Source: Algibacter lectus (GTDB lineage Bacteria > Bacteroidota > Bacteroidia > Flavobacteriales > Flavobacteriaceae). From it: a stretch of 64,000 nt of DNA. Below, in pieces: positions 44,463 to 53,016 of the stretch. Under the pieces are notes generated by a model that was not told the DNA's origin, made no database searches, and was given only the letters and a program-made list of their open reading frames with translations. A program made the translations under genes and the position numbers. The DNA is taken from NCBI RefSeq assembly GCF_900112395.1, contig NZ_FOLN01000006.1:248001-312000 (forward strand), in the 5' to 3' direction. How positions within the stretch are numbered: position 1 is the first letter of the stretch; the number at the start of each line of letters is the position of its first letter.

Positions 44463-45302
44463 TTAATGTAAAACTAAAAAAGGAACATCTGTATAATAGC
44501 GCTTTTTGGGTGTTGTAGGATGAAACAGAATTTTTTGAAAATAATTTAAATTCTTGGCCATCATGGCAATTAAATTAATCTGTTTATGTTCAACAAAATT
44601 CTGAACAGCATCTTCGATATGATGGTCTGTTAAAAAATGAAACGTATGCTCGTGGTTATTAAAATAATCGTCTAGAAATTCTTTGTTTTTTTGTTGATCT
44701 TCATTAAGATCTGTGCTTTTTTTATTGATATGAAGCGCTCTAACCGCTGCATGGTTTGCCTCAATAATATCGGCCATAGGCTGCAAGGTTTCTACATTAT
44801 AGAAAAAAGAAAAATCTGTAGGAAAAGCTATTTCTTTTGGACTAACGTACTTTGCGTTTTCGGGCACAACCAATGTAGTACATTTTACTTTTGTTATTAC
44901 ATTCCCGGTATTACTCCCAACAGCTAAATTATTTAAACCAGACGCGCCACGTGTACCCATGACAATAAAATCAATCTTTTTTTCTGTAACCTGTTTTCTA
45001 ATAGAATTAAGAATATAGTTGTTATCCATTACCGGATAAAAACGATGTTTATCACTTAAATAAGGACTTTTTACAATACGTTTTATAGTTTGTTGTAGCA
45101 GTTTTTTTGACGGACTTTTTACGACACTAGAAACTATGGTATCTTCATTTGTTGATACCTGTTCCTGAAATCTGGAAACCTCGGAAGTGTTTACGTGCAA
45201 TATGTAAAAATTACACGACGACTTACTAAAAAAACGCAACGCATACTCTATGGCATTCCATGCGTTTTCAGAAAAATCTGTGGGTATTAAAATATTCTTC
45301 AT
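44463..45302 (-). CDS. Universal stress protein, tandem UspA domains
   Basis: The 279-residue product has two UspA-like domains. The first has MKNILIPTDFSENAWNAIEYAL and an ATP-binding loop MGTRGASGLNNLAVGSNTGNV. The second has IAFPTDFSF at its start but lacks the G-rich loop, ending PFLVLH. Tandem Usp proteins often rise in low oxygen. Its promoter carries the inverted repeat at 45353-45366 and a -7 box at 45323-45330, which ties it to the oxygen-response regulon. Confidence 0.9.
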   Translation of the reverse strand: MKNILIPTDFSENAWNAIEYALRFFSKSSCNFYILHVNTSEVSRFQEQVSTNEDTIVSSVVKSPSKKLLQQTIKRIVKSPYLSDKHRFYPVMDNNYILNSIRKQVTEKKIDFIVMGTRGASGLNNLAVGSNTGNVITKVKCTTLVVPENAKYVSPKEIAFPTDFSFFYNVETLQPMADIIEANHAAVRALHINKKSTDLNEDQQKNKEFLDDYFNNHEHTFHFLTDHHIEDAVQNFVEHKQINLIAMMAKNLNYFQKILFHPTTPKKRYYTDVPFLVLH

Positions 45303-45322
45303 GCCTATCTTCTTCTAGAGAA

Positions 45323-45330
45323 CAAAAATA
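45323..45330 (-). promoter_or_regulatory. -7 promoter box of the Usp gene at 44463
   Basis: The minus strand reads TATTTTTG, an exact TAnnTTTG match. Its first base (45330) lies 29.5 bases from the centre of the operator at 45353-45366. The ATG follows 20 bases downstream. Confidence 0.75.
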
Positions 45331-45352
45331 AAGGCAGGATGTTTAAGGAAAT

Positions 45353-45366
45353 ATGACCAATATCAT
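45353..45366 (-). promoter_or_regulatory. Crp/Fnr-type operator of the Usp gene
   Basis: ATGAC, CAAT, ATCAT on the plus strand form an inverted repeat with one imperfect pair (ATGAY-N4-RTCAT). Centre 45359.5. Its spacing to the -7 box is the same as at ccoI, ccoS and hemN, placing it near -41 from the expected start. Confidence 0.75.
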
Positions 45367-45389
45367 GAACACGCCATATTTAGAATATT

Positions 45390-46439
45390 TTAACGTACTT
45401 GTTGCAGTTTATCTAAATCTAAAATTTTGATATTTCTACCTTCAATTTCAATAATACCACTGTCTTTAAAACTAGATAGGGTTCTAATTAAACTTTCGGT
45501 AGCAATACCAGCAACACTGGCTAAATCGTTACGCGAAATTCTAATAGTATCTTGTGGATTTCTATTTAATTTTTCAGCAAATTGTAAAATGGTATTTGCT
45601 GTTCTTTTTTTAACCGAACTGTATGCCATTTGCAGTAAATGATCTTTTACATCGGTTAGATTTTCTGTTAGTAATTGTATTAATTCTAAGGTGACTTGGT
45701 GGTTGTTATTAAGCACCTCTTTTAAAGCGCTTTTTGTAACACCTATTAAGGTGGTTTCTTTTATGGCGGTTGTAGACTCCTCGTAAGTTGTGTTTTGCAC
45801 AAAAGATGTGTAACCAAACAAATCGTCTTCTTTATAGAGCGCAGTGGTTAAATCTTTCCCTTTTTCATCAAATTTATGAGACTTCACTAAACCTTTAGCT
45901 ATTAAATAAATATAATTAGAGTGTTGTCCTTCTTCATAAATAACATCGCCTTTTCCGTACTTTGTTATTTCACCATTATCATCAAAAAAGTTTTTTAAAT
46001 CATTAAGCGTTCTAATCTCAGACTCGTCAACCTTTGCGTCTTCTTTTTTATCGCTTATATCTTTTAAAATAGCTGCTTTAGCTAATCTACTTTCTATGGC
46101 ACTAATAAGTTCATCTTCTTCAAAGGGTTTAGTGATATAATCGTCGGCACCCAAATCCATCCCTTTTCGCACATCTCTACGCTCTGTTTTTGCAGATAAA
46201 AATATAAAAGGAATATGCTTAGTCGTTTCATTTTTAGATAGCGCTTCTAAAACACCATAACCATCGAGTTCTGGCATCATGATATCGCATACAATTATAT
46301 CCGGTAAATTTGCAATAGCCAATTCTACTCCTAATTTCCCGTTTCGAGCAGTCATCATATTATAGTTAGACAGTTCTAATAATTCTGCTGTGTTTTCTCT
46401 TAAAACAACATCATCTTCTATCAATAATACTTTATTCAT
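45390..46439 (-). CDS. Response regulator fused to a Crp/Fnr DNA-binding module
   Basis: The 349-residue product has a receiver domain (about residues 1-122): acidic pocket LLIEDD, phosphoacceptor Asp52 in IIVCDIMMPELDG, FLSAKTE, and YITKPFEEDEL. After a linker come a cyclic-nucleotide-binding-like domain (about 150-240, KYGKGDVIYEEGQHSNYIYLI) and a Crp-type HTH (SRNDLASVAGIATESLIRTL, Glu315 and Arg319). It shares a one-base stop/start overlap with the histidine kinase gene at 46439. In effect it joins FixJ and FixK functions in one chain, next to the cbb3 oxidase genes. A direct activator of the ATGAY-N4-RTCAT promoters is likely (inference). Confidence 0.92.
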   Translation of the reverse strand: MNKVLLIEDDVVLRENTAELLELSNYNMMTARNGKLGVELAIANLPDIIVCDIMMPELDGYGVLEALSKNETTKHIPFIFLSAKTERRDVRKGMDLGADDYITKPFEEDELISAIESRLAKAAILKDISDKKEDAKVDESEIRTLNDLKNFFDDNGEITKYGKGDVIYEEGQHSNYIYLIAKGLVKSHKFDEKGKDLTTALYKEDDLFGYTSFVQNTTYEESTTAIKETTLIGVTKSALKEVLNNNHQVTLELIQLLTENLTDVKDHLLQMAYSSVKKRTANTILQFAEKLNRNPQDTIRISRNDLASVAGIATESLIRTLSSFKDSGIIEIEGRNIKILDLDKLQQVR

Positions 46440-47680
46440 TATTCTGCTTTATTTTTTATTATAATTGTAAATATACTTCCTTTATTTTCTTCACTTTTAA
46501 AACTTATAGTACCGCCTAAGTTTTCCAAATGGCTTTTCACGATATTTAATCCAATACCCGTTCCTTGCTCAAGTAAGGCATTTTCAGCTCTAAAATAGCG
46601 ATTAAATATACTTTTTTGATCTTTTTCTGGAATCCCAATACCGTTATCTTTTATATCGAATGTAGTATGGGTATCATCTTGCTTAATCATGATATCGACA
46701 ATGGTATTTTCCGAAGAATACTTAATAGCATTATGCACTAAATTAGATAATGCTAATTCTAAAATTTTCTCATCCTGATGCATGGAGTAATCATCAATAT
46801 TCTCAGGATAATTTATTTTTTGCCCATCTTTTAAAAGCATATTTGCATTGTAAACCACCTCGTTAACCACTTTACTCAATTTAAAAGTAGTTAATTTATA
46901 ATTCATTTTTCCAGTTTCTAACTTTTCAATAGATAGAAAATCATTCAAAATATTATTAAGATAATGTACCTTATCGGAAATAGTCTTTATATGCTTATCG
47001 CGTCTTTCCTGTTGCTCTGTTAACTTATACTTACTTAACAACATAGATGATGTTAAAATACCACTTAAAGGCGTTTTAAACTCATGAGAAACTGATGATA
47101 AAAATTTAGTTTTTAACTCATTAAGCTCTTTTTCTTTTTTAAGCGCGTTGCTTATTTTATTTTGAGCATCAATACGTTTTTTTATTTCTTCGTCACGCTC
47201 AACATTTACAATCTTTAATTCTTCAACCGTATTACTTAACTCTGTAGTACGCTCGTTAACTTTTCGCTCTAACTCGTTATTAAGTTCGAGTAACTCAAGC
47301 TCCTGCTGTTTTCTTATAGAAATATCTATAATTAATGTCATTATAAAGGACTCTCCTCCAATTTCTAACGGATTTAATCCAGCTTCAACGGGGAATGTAG
47401 AACCATCTTTATGAGCGCCATACAAATCTCTACCGCGCCCCATTTTACGGCTTTCTTTATTCTTCATAAAACCATCAAAATGAGCACCATGATTGGCATG
47501 ATAAGTTTTAGGAATTAAAATATTTAAGTCTGCGTTTAAAAGTTCTTCTTTGGTATAACCAAACATACTCTCGGAAGACTTGTTGGTTGCAACAATTTTT
47601 TGATTTTTATCGACAACAATAACACCTTCTGAAACAGCTTCAAAAAGCACATTAAAAATTCGATCACTATTCTGAAACAT
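46439..47680 (-). CDS. PAS-domain sensor histidine kinase, FixL-like
   Basis: The 413-residue product has no membrane segment. A PAS domain (about 8-125) aligns with FixL: LIPKTYHANHGAHFDGF puts His64 at the haem-ligand position, and Arg84 (GRGRDL) sits 20 residues on, as Arg220 does after His200 in Bradyrhizobium FixL. A coiled coil (125-190) leads to the HisKA domain with His199 (SSVSHEFKTPL) and an HATPase domain (LVHNAIKYSS, IKDNGIGIP, GTGIGLNIVKSH). It is transcribed with the REC-Crp regulator. Haem binding is a prediction; some non-haem PAS domains share these residues. Confidence 0.9.
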   Translation of the reverse strand: MFQNSDRIFNVLFEAVSEGVIVVDKNQKIVATNKSSESMFGYTKEELLNADLNILIPKTYHANHGAHFDGFMKNKESRKMGRGRDLYGAHKDGSTFPVEAGLNPLEIGGESFIMTLIIDISIRKQQELELLELNNELERKVNERTTELSNTVEELKIVNVERDEEIKKRIDAQNKISNALKKEKELNELKTKFLSSVSHEFKTPLSGILTSSMLLSKYKLTEQQERRDKHIKTISDKVHYLNNILNDFLSIEKLETGKMNYKLTTFKLSKVVNEVVYNANMLLKDGQKINYPENIDDYSMHQDEKILELALSNLVHNAIKYSSENTIVDIMIKQDDTHTTFDIKDNGIGIPEKDQKSIFNRYFRAENALLEQGTGIGLNIVKSHLENLGGTISFKSEENKGSIFTIIIKNKAE

Positions 47681-47821
47681 TATTGAAATTGATTTTGAAA
47701 CCTTACATGAAACACGAAAACAGAAATAGTGATAAACACAGAATTAAGCTAATTATCTTAATTTCATACTGTCAGAATTTCCTTGTAGTAAAATTTTGTA
47801 CTTTGTAAAAATAGCAAAAAC

Positions 47822-47835
47822 ATGATTAATATCAT
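47822..47835 (+). promoter_or_regulatory. Crp/Fnr-type operator of ccoI
   Basis: ATGAT, TAAT, ATCAT is a perfect 14-bp inverted repeat, centre 47828.5, 57 bases before the ccoI ATG. It resembles the Fnr box TTGAT-N4-ATCAA with A in place of the outer T. Its centre is 29.5 bases from the start of the -7 box at 47858-47865. Confidence 0.8.
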
Positions 47836-47857
47836 ATTTAAAATACGGTTGATTTCT

Positions 47858-47865
47858 GAATTTTG
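47858..47865 (+). promoter_or_regulatory. -7 promoter box of ccoI
   Basis: GAATTTTG differs from TAnnTTTG only at the first base. It is 26 bases before the ccoI ATG and is placed at the same distance from its operator as at the other three promoters. Confidence 0.6.
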
Positions 47866-47891
47866 CAATAGGTATAAATGAGCAATTAGAA

Positions 47892-50282
47892 ATGAGTAAA
47901 ACCCCATGTTTTCACTGTGGTTTAGACGCGTCTGCGGCTGAAATTACATTTGATGATAAACCGTTTTGTTGTAACGGCTGTAAAACCGTATACGAGATTT
48001 TCTCTGTAAACGATTTAACTTGCTATTACGATTTACAAGCATCTGCTGGAGCCAAACCTAGCGATATTGAAGGCAAATACAACTTTCTAGACAACGCTAA
48101 AATTGTTGAAAGCATATTAGATTTTAACGACAATACAACACAAATAGCAACCTTATACATACCACATATTCACTGCAGTTCTTGCATTTGGATTTTAGAA
48201 AACTTAAACAAATTAAATCCTGCCATAAGCGCATCAATTGTAAATTTTGGTAAAAAAACAGTACGTGTAACTTACAATTGTAATAACATTACCATAAAGC
48301 AATTGGTTAAACTTTTAGGCAGCATTGGTTACGAGCCTTTTATTAGTTTAGACGATTATAGCGTTGGTAAAAAAAATGTAGACCGATCGCTTATTTATAA
48401 ACTAGGTGTTGCTGGTTTTGCCTTCGGAAACGTGATGTTTTTATCCTTTCCCGAATATTTTCAGGTTACTGGTTTTTGGATTGAAACTTACGCTCCCGTG
48501 TTTAGATGGCTTATGTTTTCATTCTCACTTCCTGTTGTTTTTTACTCGGCCCAAGATTATTTTATTTCAGCATATAAAGGTTTACGATCTAAAATTTTAA
48601 ATATCGATGTTCCTATTTCTTTAGGTGTTATAGTTTTATTTGTAAGAAGTACTGCAGAAATAATTCTGAATTTAGGCACAGGTTTTTTCGATAGTCTAAC
48701 TGGCCTTATATTTTTCTTACTACTCGGTAAATTTTTTCAGCAGAAAACATACAACTTTTTATCTTTTGAAAGAGATTACAAATCGTATTTCCCTATCGGA
48801 ATCACTAAATTGTATAATGATGGCAAAGAAGAATCTGTGCAGGTTTACGATATTGTAAAAGGTGATAGATTATTGATTAGGAATGAAGAGTTAATTCCTG
48901 TAGATTGTATATTAATTAACGGAAAAGCACGTATTGATTATAGTTTTGTAACAGGCGAATCTGAAGCGGTTTCTAAAAAATCGGGCGATAAATTATTTGC
49001 AGGAGGAAAACAACTAAATGGCAGCATTGAAGTAGATGTATTAAAAACCGTAGAGCAAAGTTATTTAACCCAGCTTTGGAGTAACGATGTCTTTAATAAA
49101 AACAAAGAGGATGGTTTTACCACATTAACCAATGCTATTAGTAAAAAATTCACAATTGCTGTTTTAAGCATCGCATTTATAGCTACGGGATATTGGCTTT
49201 TTGTAGATTCATCTAAAGCATTAAATGTTTTTACAGCCGTTTTAATAATCGCTTGTCCATGCGCAATCGCATTAGCTGCTCCTTTTACCTTCGGAAATTT
49301 ACTTCGTATTTTCGGGAAACTGAAGTTCTATGCAAAAAACGCTTCCGTTATCGAGCAATTAGCAGCTATTAACACTATTATTTTTGATAAAACCGGAACC
49401 ATTACTGCGAATAAAGAAACTTCTGTAATGTACGAAGGCTCTAATCTTTCTAACAATGAAGAATCTTTACTTAGAAGCACTTTAAGAAACTCCAATCACC
49501 CATTAAGCAGATCGCTATACTCCCTTTTAGATCAACACAATATTGTTACTCTAGATACTTACGAAGAACATATAGGCAAAGGTATAGAAGCCAAACATAA
49601 CCAAGACACTATTAAAATAGGTTCTGCGCCTTTTGTAGGTGCCACCGCAGAAACAGCTACTTTAAATACTGCTGTTTACGTTAGCACCAATAGCAAGTAT
49701 AAAGGACGATTTACTTTCTACAACAAATACAGAAAAGGACTTTCTAAACTATTTAATAAATTAAAAAAACATTACGATTTAGTAATCCTTTCAGGAGATA
49801 ATGCTGGCGAGCAAGAAAACCTAACTAAACTATTGCCTGCAAAAACGAAACTGTTTTTTAACCAGAAACCAGAAGATAAACTAGAGTACATTAAACATCA
49901 TCAAAAATCTGGAGCAAAGGTTTTAATGATAGGCGATGGACTAAATGATGCTGGCGCCTTAGCACAAAGTAATGTTGGTATCGCCATTTCAGAAAATGTA
50001 AACATATTTTCTCCAGCATGTGATGCTATTCTCGATGCTTCAAAATTTAATCAATTGTATGATTTTATTAAAGCCTCCAAATCGGCTATCAAAATTATAA
50101 AATGGAGTTTTCTACTGTCTTTTTTCTATAACAGTATTGGGTTATATTTTGCCGTTACAGGTCAACTAGCCCCCGTTATAGCTGCTATATTAATGCCTTT
50201 AAGCTCTATTAGTATTGTAGTATTTACAACCGTTAGTACAAATTTTTTAGGTCGAAAATTGCAAAAGAAAAAGGCCTATTAA
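47892..50282 (+). CDS. ccoI: cbb3 oxidase-associated copper-type P-ATPase CcoI/FixI
   Basis: The 796-residue product starts with a cysteine-rich metal-binding domain (PCFHCGLDASAAEITF, FCCNGCKTVYEIF), then an HMA-like domain with HIHCSSCIWILENL, and a P1B-ATPase core: TGE loop (VTGESEAVS), intramembrane CPC (ACPCAIALAAP, about residue 455), phosphorylated Asp near 499 (FDKTGTIT), GDGLNDAGALAQ. The N-terminal PF12156-type domain is typical of CcoI. It supplies copper for the CuB site during cbb3 assembly. It precedes ccoS and the oxidase genes. Confidence 0.95.
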   Translation: MSKTPCFHCGLDASAAEITFDDKPFCCNGCKTVYEIFSVNDLTCYYDLQASAGAKPSDIEGKYNFLDNAKIVESILDFNDNTTQIATLYIPHIHCSSCIWILENLNKLNPAISASIVNFGKKTVRVTYNCNNITIKQLVKLLGSIGYEPFISLDDYSVGKKNVDRSLIYKLGVAGFAFGNVMFLSFPEYFQVTGFWIETYAPVFRWLMFSFSLPVVFYSAQDYFISAYKGLRSKILNIDVPISLGVIVLFVRSTAEIILNLGTGFFDSLTGLIFFLLLGKFFQQKTYNFLSFERDYKSYFPIGITKLYNDGKEESVQVYDIVKGDRLLIRNEELIPVDCILINGKARIDYSFVTGESEAVSKKSGDKLFAGGKQLNGSIEVDVLKTVEQSYLTQLWSNDVFNKNKEDGFTTLTNAISKKFTIAVLSIAFIATGYWLFVDSSKALNVFTAVLIIACPCAIALAAPFTFGNLLRIFGKLKFYAKNASVIEQLAAINTIIFDKTGTITANKETSVMYEGSNLSNNEESLLRSTLRNSNHPLSRSLYSLLDQHNIVTLDTYEEHIGKGIEAKHNQDTIKIGSAPFVGATAETATLNTAVYVSTNSKYKGRFTFYNKYRKGLSKLFNKLKKHYDLVILSGDNAGEQENLTKLLPAKTKLFFNQKPEDKLEYIKHHQKSGAKVLMIGDGLNDAGALAQSNVGIAISENVNIFSPACDAILDASKFNQLYDFIKASKSAIKIIKWSFLLSFFYNSIGLYFAVTGQLAPVIAAILMPLSSISIVVFTTVSTNFLGRKLQKKKAY

Positions 50283-50349
50283 AAAGAATAGAAAAATAAT
50301 TAAAAGAGTGTTTATTTTTATTGAATCAAAATAGAATCAAATTTTACTA

Positions 50350-50369
50350 AACATGACAAATGTCATGTT
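50350..50369 (+). promoter_or_regulatory. Crp/Fnr-type operator of the ccoS-ccoNO-ccoQ-ccoP operon
   Basis: AACATGAC, AAAT, GTCATGTT is a perfect inverted repeat with 8-bp arms, containing ATGAC-N4-GTCAT (centre 50359.5). It is the strongest of the four sites in the window and lies 48 bases upstream of the ccoS start. Confidence 0.85.
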
Positions 50370-50388
50370 TTAACTATCGCTATCAAAG

Positions 50389-50396
50389 TACTTTTG
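50389..50396 (+). promoter_or_regulatory. -7 promoter box of the ccoS operon
   Basis: TACTTTTG matches TAnnTTTG exactly. Its first base lies 29.5 bases from the operator centre; the expected start is near 50400 and the operator is then near -41, where it would replace the -33 element. No TTTG -33 element is seen. Confidence 0.75.
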
Positions 50397-50416
50397 ATGC
50401 ATAACTTCAATTAGGT

Positions 50417-50602
50417 ATGAGTGTTATATATATTTTATTAACTATTAGCATTATTGTTGCTATTGGCTTCTTTGTGGCGTTTATTATAGCTGTTCGTAAT
50501 GGGCAGTTTGATGATAGCTATACGCCTTCGGTTCGTATGCTTTTTGAAGACGAATTGGTTAAAGAAAAAACCGAAAAAACAATTTTAACTAAAAACGATT
50601 AA
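50417..50602 (+). CDS. ccoS: cbb3-type oxidase assembly protein CcoS
   Basis: The 61-residue product has one N-terminal membrane helix (IYILLTISIIVAIGFFVAFI) followed by the CcoS-like AVRNGQFDDSYTPSVRMLFED, where NGQFDD.YTP is the family signature. CcoS is needed for cofactor insertion into cbb3 oxidase. First gene after the operator and 11 bases from ccoNO. Confidence 0.93.
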   Translation: MSVIYILLTISIIVAIGFFVAFIIAVRNGQFDDSYTPSVRMLFEDELVKEKTEKTILTKND

Positions 50603-50613
50603 CATTTTAATTT

Positions 50614-52806
50614 ATGGAAATGCAACAGTTTAAGTACGATAATAAAATCGTTACAAAATTTATTTACGCCACCATCGTTTTTGGTGTTGTGGGTATGTCG
50701 GTAGGTTTACTACTTGCTTTTATGTTTTTGTTCCCCAACTTAACCGATGGAATTGCATGGTTAAGTTTTGGACGCTTAAGACCATTACACACCAATGCTG
50801 TAATTTTTGCTTTTGTTGGTAACGCCATGTTTGCTGGTATTTATTACTCGCTACAGCGTTTATTAAAAGCGAGAATGGCAAGCGACCTGTTAAGTAACAT
50901 TAACTTTTGGGGTTGGCAACTTATTATTGTTGCAGCAGCTATTTCATTACCATTAGGTTATACATCTTCTAAAGAGTATGCCGAATTAGAATGGCCTATA
51001 GATATTGCTATTGCAGTTATTTGGGTTGTTTTTGGTATTAACATGATTTGGACTATTTTAAAACGTAGACAACGTCACTTATATGTAGCTATTTGGTTTT
51101 ACTTAGCCACGTTTGTAACTGTTGCTGTACTGCATATCTTTAATAGCTTAGAGCTTCCTGTAAGCGCAATGAAAAGTTACTCGGTTTACGCGGGTGTTCA
51201 AGATGCCCTAGTACAATGGTGGTACGGCCATAATGCGGTTGCTTTCTTTTTAACAACACCGTTTTTAGGACTTATGTATTATTTTGTTCCTAAAGCAGCC
51301 AACAGACCTGTATACTCATATAGATTATCTATTGTACACTTTTGGTCTCTTATATTTATTTATATCTGGGCTGGACCTCACCACTTACTATACACGGCTT
51401 TACCAGAATGGGCACAAAATTTAGGTGTTGCATTCTCAGTAATGTTATTAATGCCGTCTTGGGGTGGTATGATTAATGGATTATTAACACTTCGTGGTGC
51501 TTGGGATAAAGTACGTACCGATCCTGTTTTAAAATTCATGGTTGTTGCCATTACCGGTTATGGTATGGCTACGTTTGAAGGCCCAATGCTTTCACTTAAA
51601 AGTGTAAATGCCGTAGCACACTTTACAGATTGGATTATTGCTCACGTACACGTTGGTGCATTAGCTTGGAACGGGTTTATGGCCTTTGGTATTATCTACT
51701 ATTTAATACCAAAATTATTTAAAACAAAAATGTACTCTACAGGTTTAACCAACTTACACTTTTGGGTAGGGACTTTAGGTATTATTATGTACGCTTTACC
51801 ACTATATGTTGCTGGTTTTACTCAGTATTCTATGTGGCAACAATTTAATCCAGATGGAACTTTAGTTTATGGTAACTTCTTAGAAACTGTTACCGAAATT
51901 ATGCCAATGTACTTAATGCGTGCTATTGGAGGTAGTTTATATATTATCGGTATGTTTATCTTAGTTTACAACGTAATCATGACGATTAGACAAGGTAGCA
52001 AAGTTCAAGATGAATTGGCCGAAGCACCTGCTTTAGAACGTGTTTCTAAAAGTAGAACTGCAAACGAAGGATGGCACACTTGGTTAGAACGTAAACCAAT
52101 ACAACTAACCATTTTAGCAACTATTGCCATATTAATTGGAGGTATTATTCAAATTGTACCAACCATTATGGTAAAATCTAATATACCAACTATTTCTACA
52201 GTAAAACCATATACACCACTGGAGTTAGAAGGTCGAGATATTTATATACGTGAAGGTTGTGTAGGCTGCCATACACAAATGATTCGTCCGTTTAGACACG
52301 AGGTTGAACGTTATGGAGAATACTCTAAAGCGGGAGAATTTGTTTACGATCATCCATTCCTTTGGGGTTCTAAACGTACTGGACCAGATTTACATAGAAT
52401 TGGTGCTAAATATTCAGATAACTGGCACTTTAACCACATGTACGATCCGCAAAGTACCTCATCGGGTTCTATTATGCCAAGATATCCTTGGTTAATTACT
52501 GGAGAAGGTAGTGAACTAGATAAATCGTTAACCGAAACAAAAATGGAAGCTATGGTAACTCTAGGCGTACCATACACGCAAGAAGAAATTGATAATGCAC
52601 AACAAGCTATGTTAGAGCAAGGTGGGCAAATTGAACAAAACCTATATCAAGATCCTGATTTTGCTAAAACTTATGAAGCTGATAAAAAATATGCAGCCGA
52701 AAACGGAGAGCCTTTTATAGAAATGAAAAATAGAGAAATTGTTGCACTTATTGCTTATTTACAGCGATTAGGCACCGATATCCATGTTAAACCAGAACAA
52801 AAATAA
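50614..52806 (+). CDS. ccoNO: cbb3-type cytochrome c oxidase, fused subunits I and II (CcoN-CcoO)
   Basis: The 730-residue product joins CcoN and CcoO. The CcoN part (about 1-480) has 12 or so helices with haem/CuB histidines in LHTNAVIFAFVG, WWYGHNAVAFF, WAGPHHLLYTALPEW and AHVHVGALAWNG. A linker (about 480-500) precedes a membrane helix and the CcoO part: mono-haem Cys549-Cys552-His553 (EGCVGCHTQMIRPF), GPDLHRIG and SIMPRYPWL with the likely Met ligand. Fused ccoN-ccoO is typical of Bacteroidota. It is the catalytic core of the high-affinity terminal oxidase. Confidence 0.97.
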   Translation: MEMQQFKYDNKIVTKFIYATIVFGVVGMSVGLLLAFMFLFPNLTDGIAWLSFGRLRPLHTNAVIFAFVGNAMFAGIYYSLQRLLKARMASDLLSNINFWGWQLIIVAAAISLPLGYTSSKEYAELEWPIDIAIAVIWVVFGINMIWTILKRRQRHLYVAIWFYLATFVTVAVLHIFNSLELPVSAMKSYSVYAGVQDALVQWWYGHNAVAFFLTTPFLGLMYYFVPKAANRPVYSYRLSIVHFWSLIFIYIWAGPHHLLYTALPEWAQNLGVAFSVMLLMPSWGGMINGLLTLRGAWDKVRTDPVLKFMVVAITGYGMATFEGPMLSLKSVNAVAHFTDWIIAHVHVGALAWNGFMAFGIIYYLIPKLFKTKMYSTGLTNLHFWVGTLGIIMYALPLYVAGFTQYSMWQQFNPDGTLVYGNFLETVTEIMPMYLMRAIGGSLYIIGMFILVYNVIMTIRQGSKVQDELAEAPALERVSKSRTANEGWHTWLERKPIQLTILATIAILIGGIIQIVPTIMVKSNIPTISTVKPYTPLELEGRDIYIREGCVGCHTQMIRPFRHEVERYGEYSKAGEFVYDHPFLWGSKRTGPDLHRIGAKYSDNWHFNHMYDPQSTSSGSIMPRYPWLITGEGSELDKSLTETKMEAMVTLGVPYTQEEIDNAQQAMLEQGGQIEQNLYQDPDFAKTYEADKKYAAENGEPFIEMKNREIVALIAYLQRLGTDIHVKPEQK

Positions 52807-52830
52807 TAACCACCAAAACAATATAAAATC

Positions 52831-53016
52831 ATGTTGAAATTTGTAAAATACCACATGGAGAGTATTGACGGTATCGAGATTTATCCAATAATTTCGTTAG
52901 TGATATTCTTTACTTTTTTTGTACTACTTTTTTGGTGGGTAATTACTGCGAAAAAAGACTATATACAAAACGTTAGCAACCTGCCTTTAGAAACTCAAAA
53001 CGACGATACATTATGA
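52831..53016 (+). CDS. ccoQ: cbb3-type oxidase subunit CcoQ
   Basis: The 61-residue product has one membrane helix (IYPIISLVIFFTFFVLLFWW) followed by a short polar tail (ITAKKDYIQNVSNLPL), matching CcoQ/FixQ subunits in size, position and helix. Its stop overlaps the ccoP start by ATGA (53013-53016), so the two are translationally coupled. Confidence 0.9.
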   Translation: MLKFVKYHMESIDGIEIYPIISLVIFFTFFVLLFWWVITAKKDYIQNVSNLPLETQNDDTL

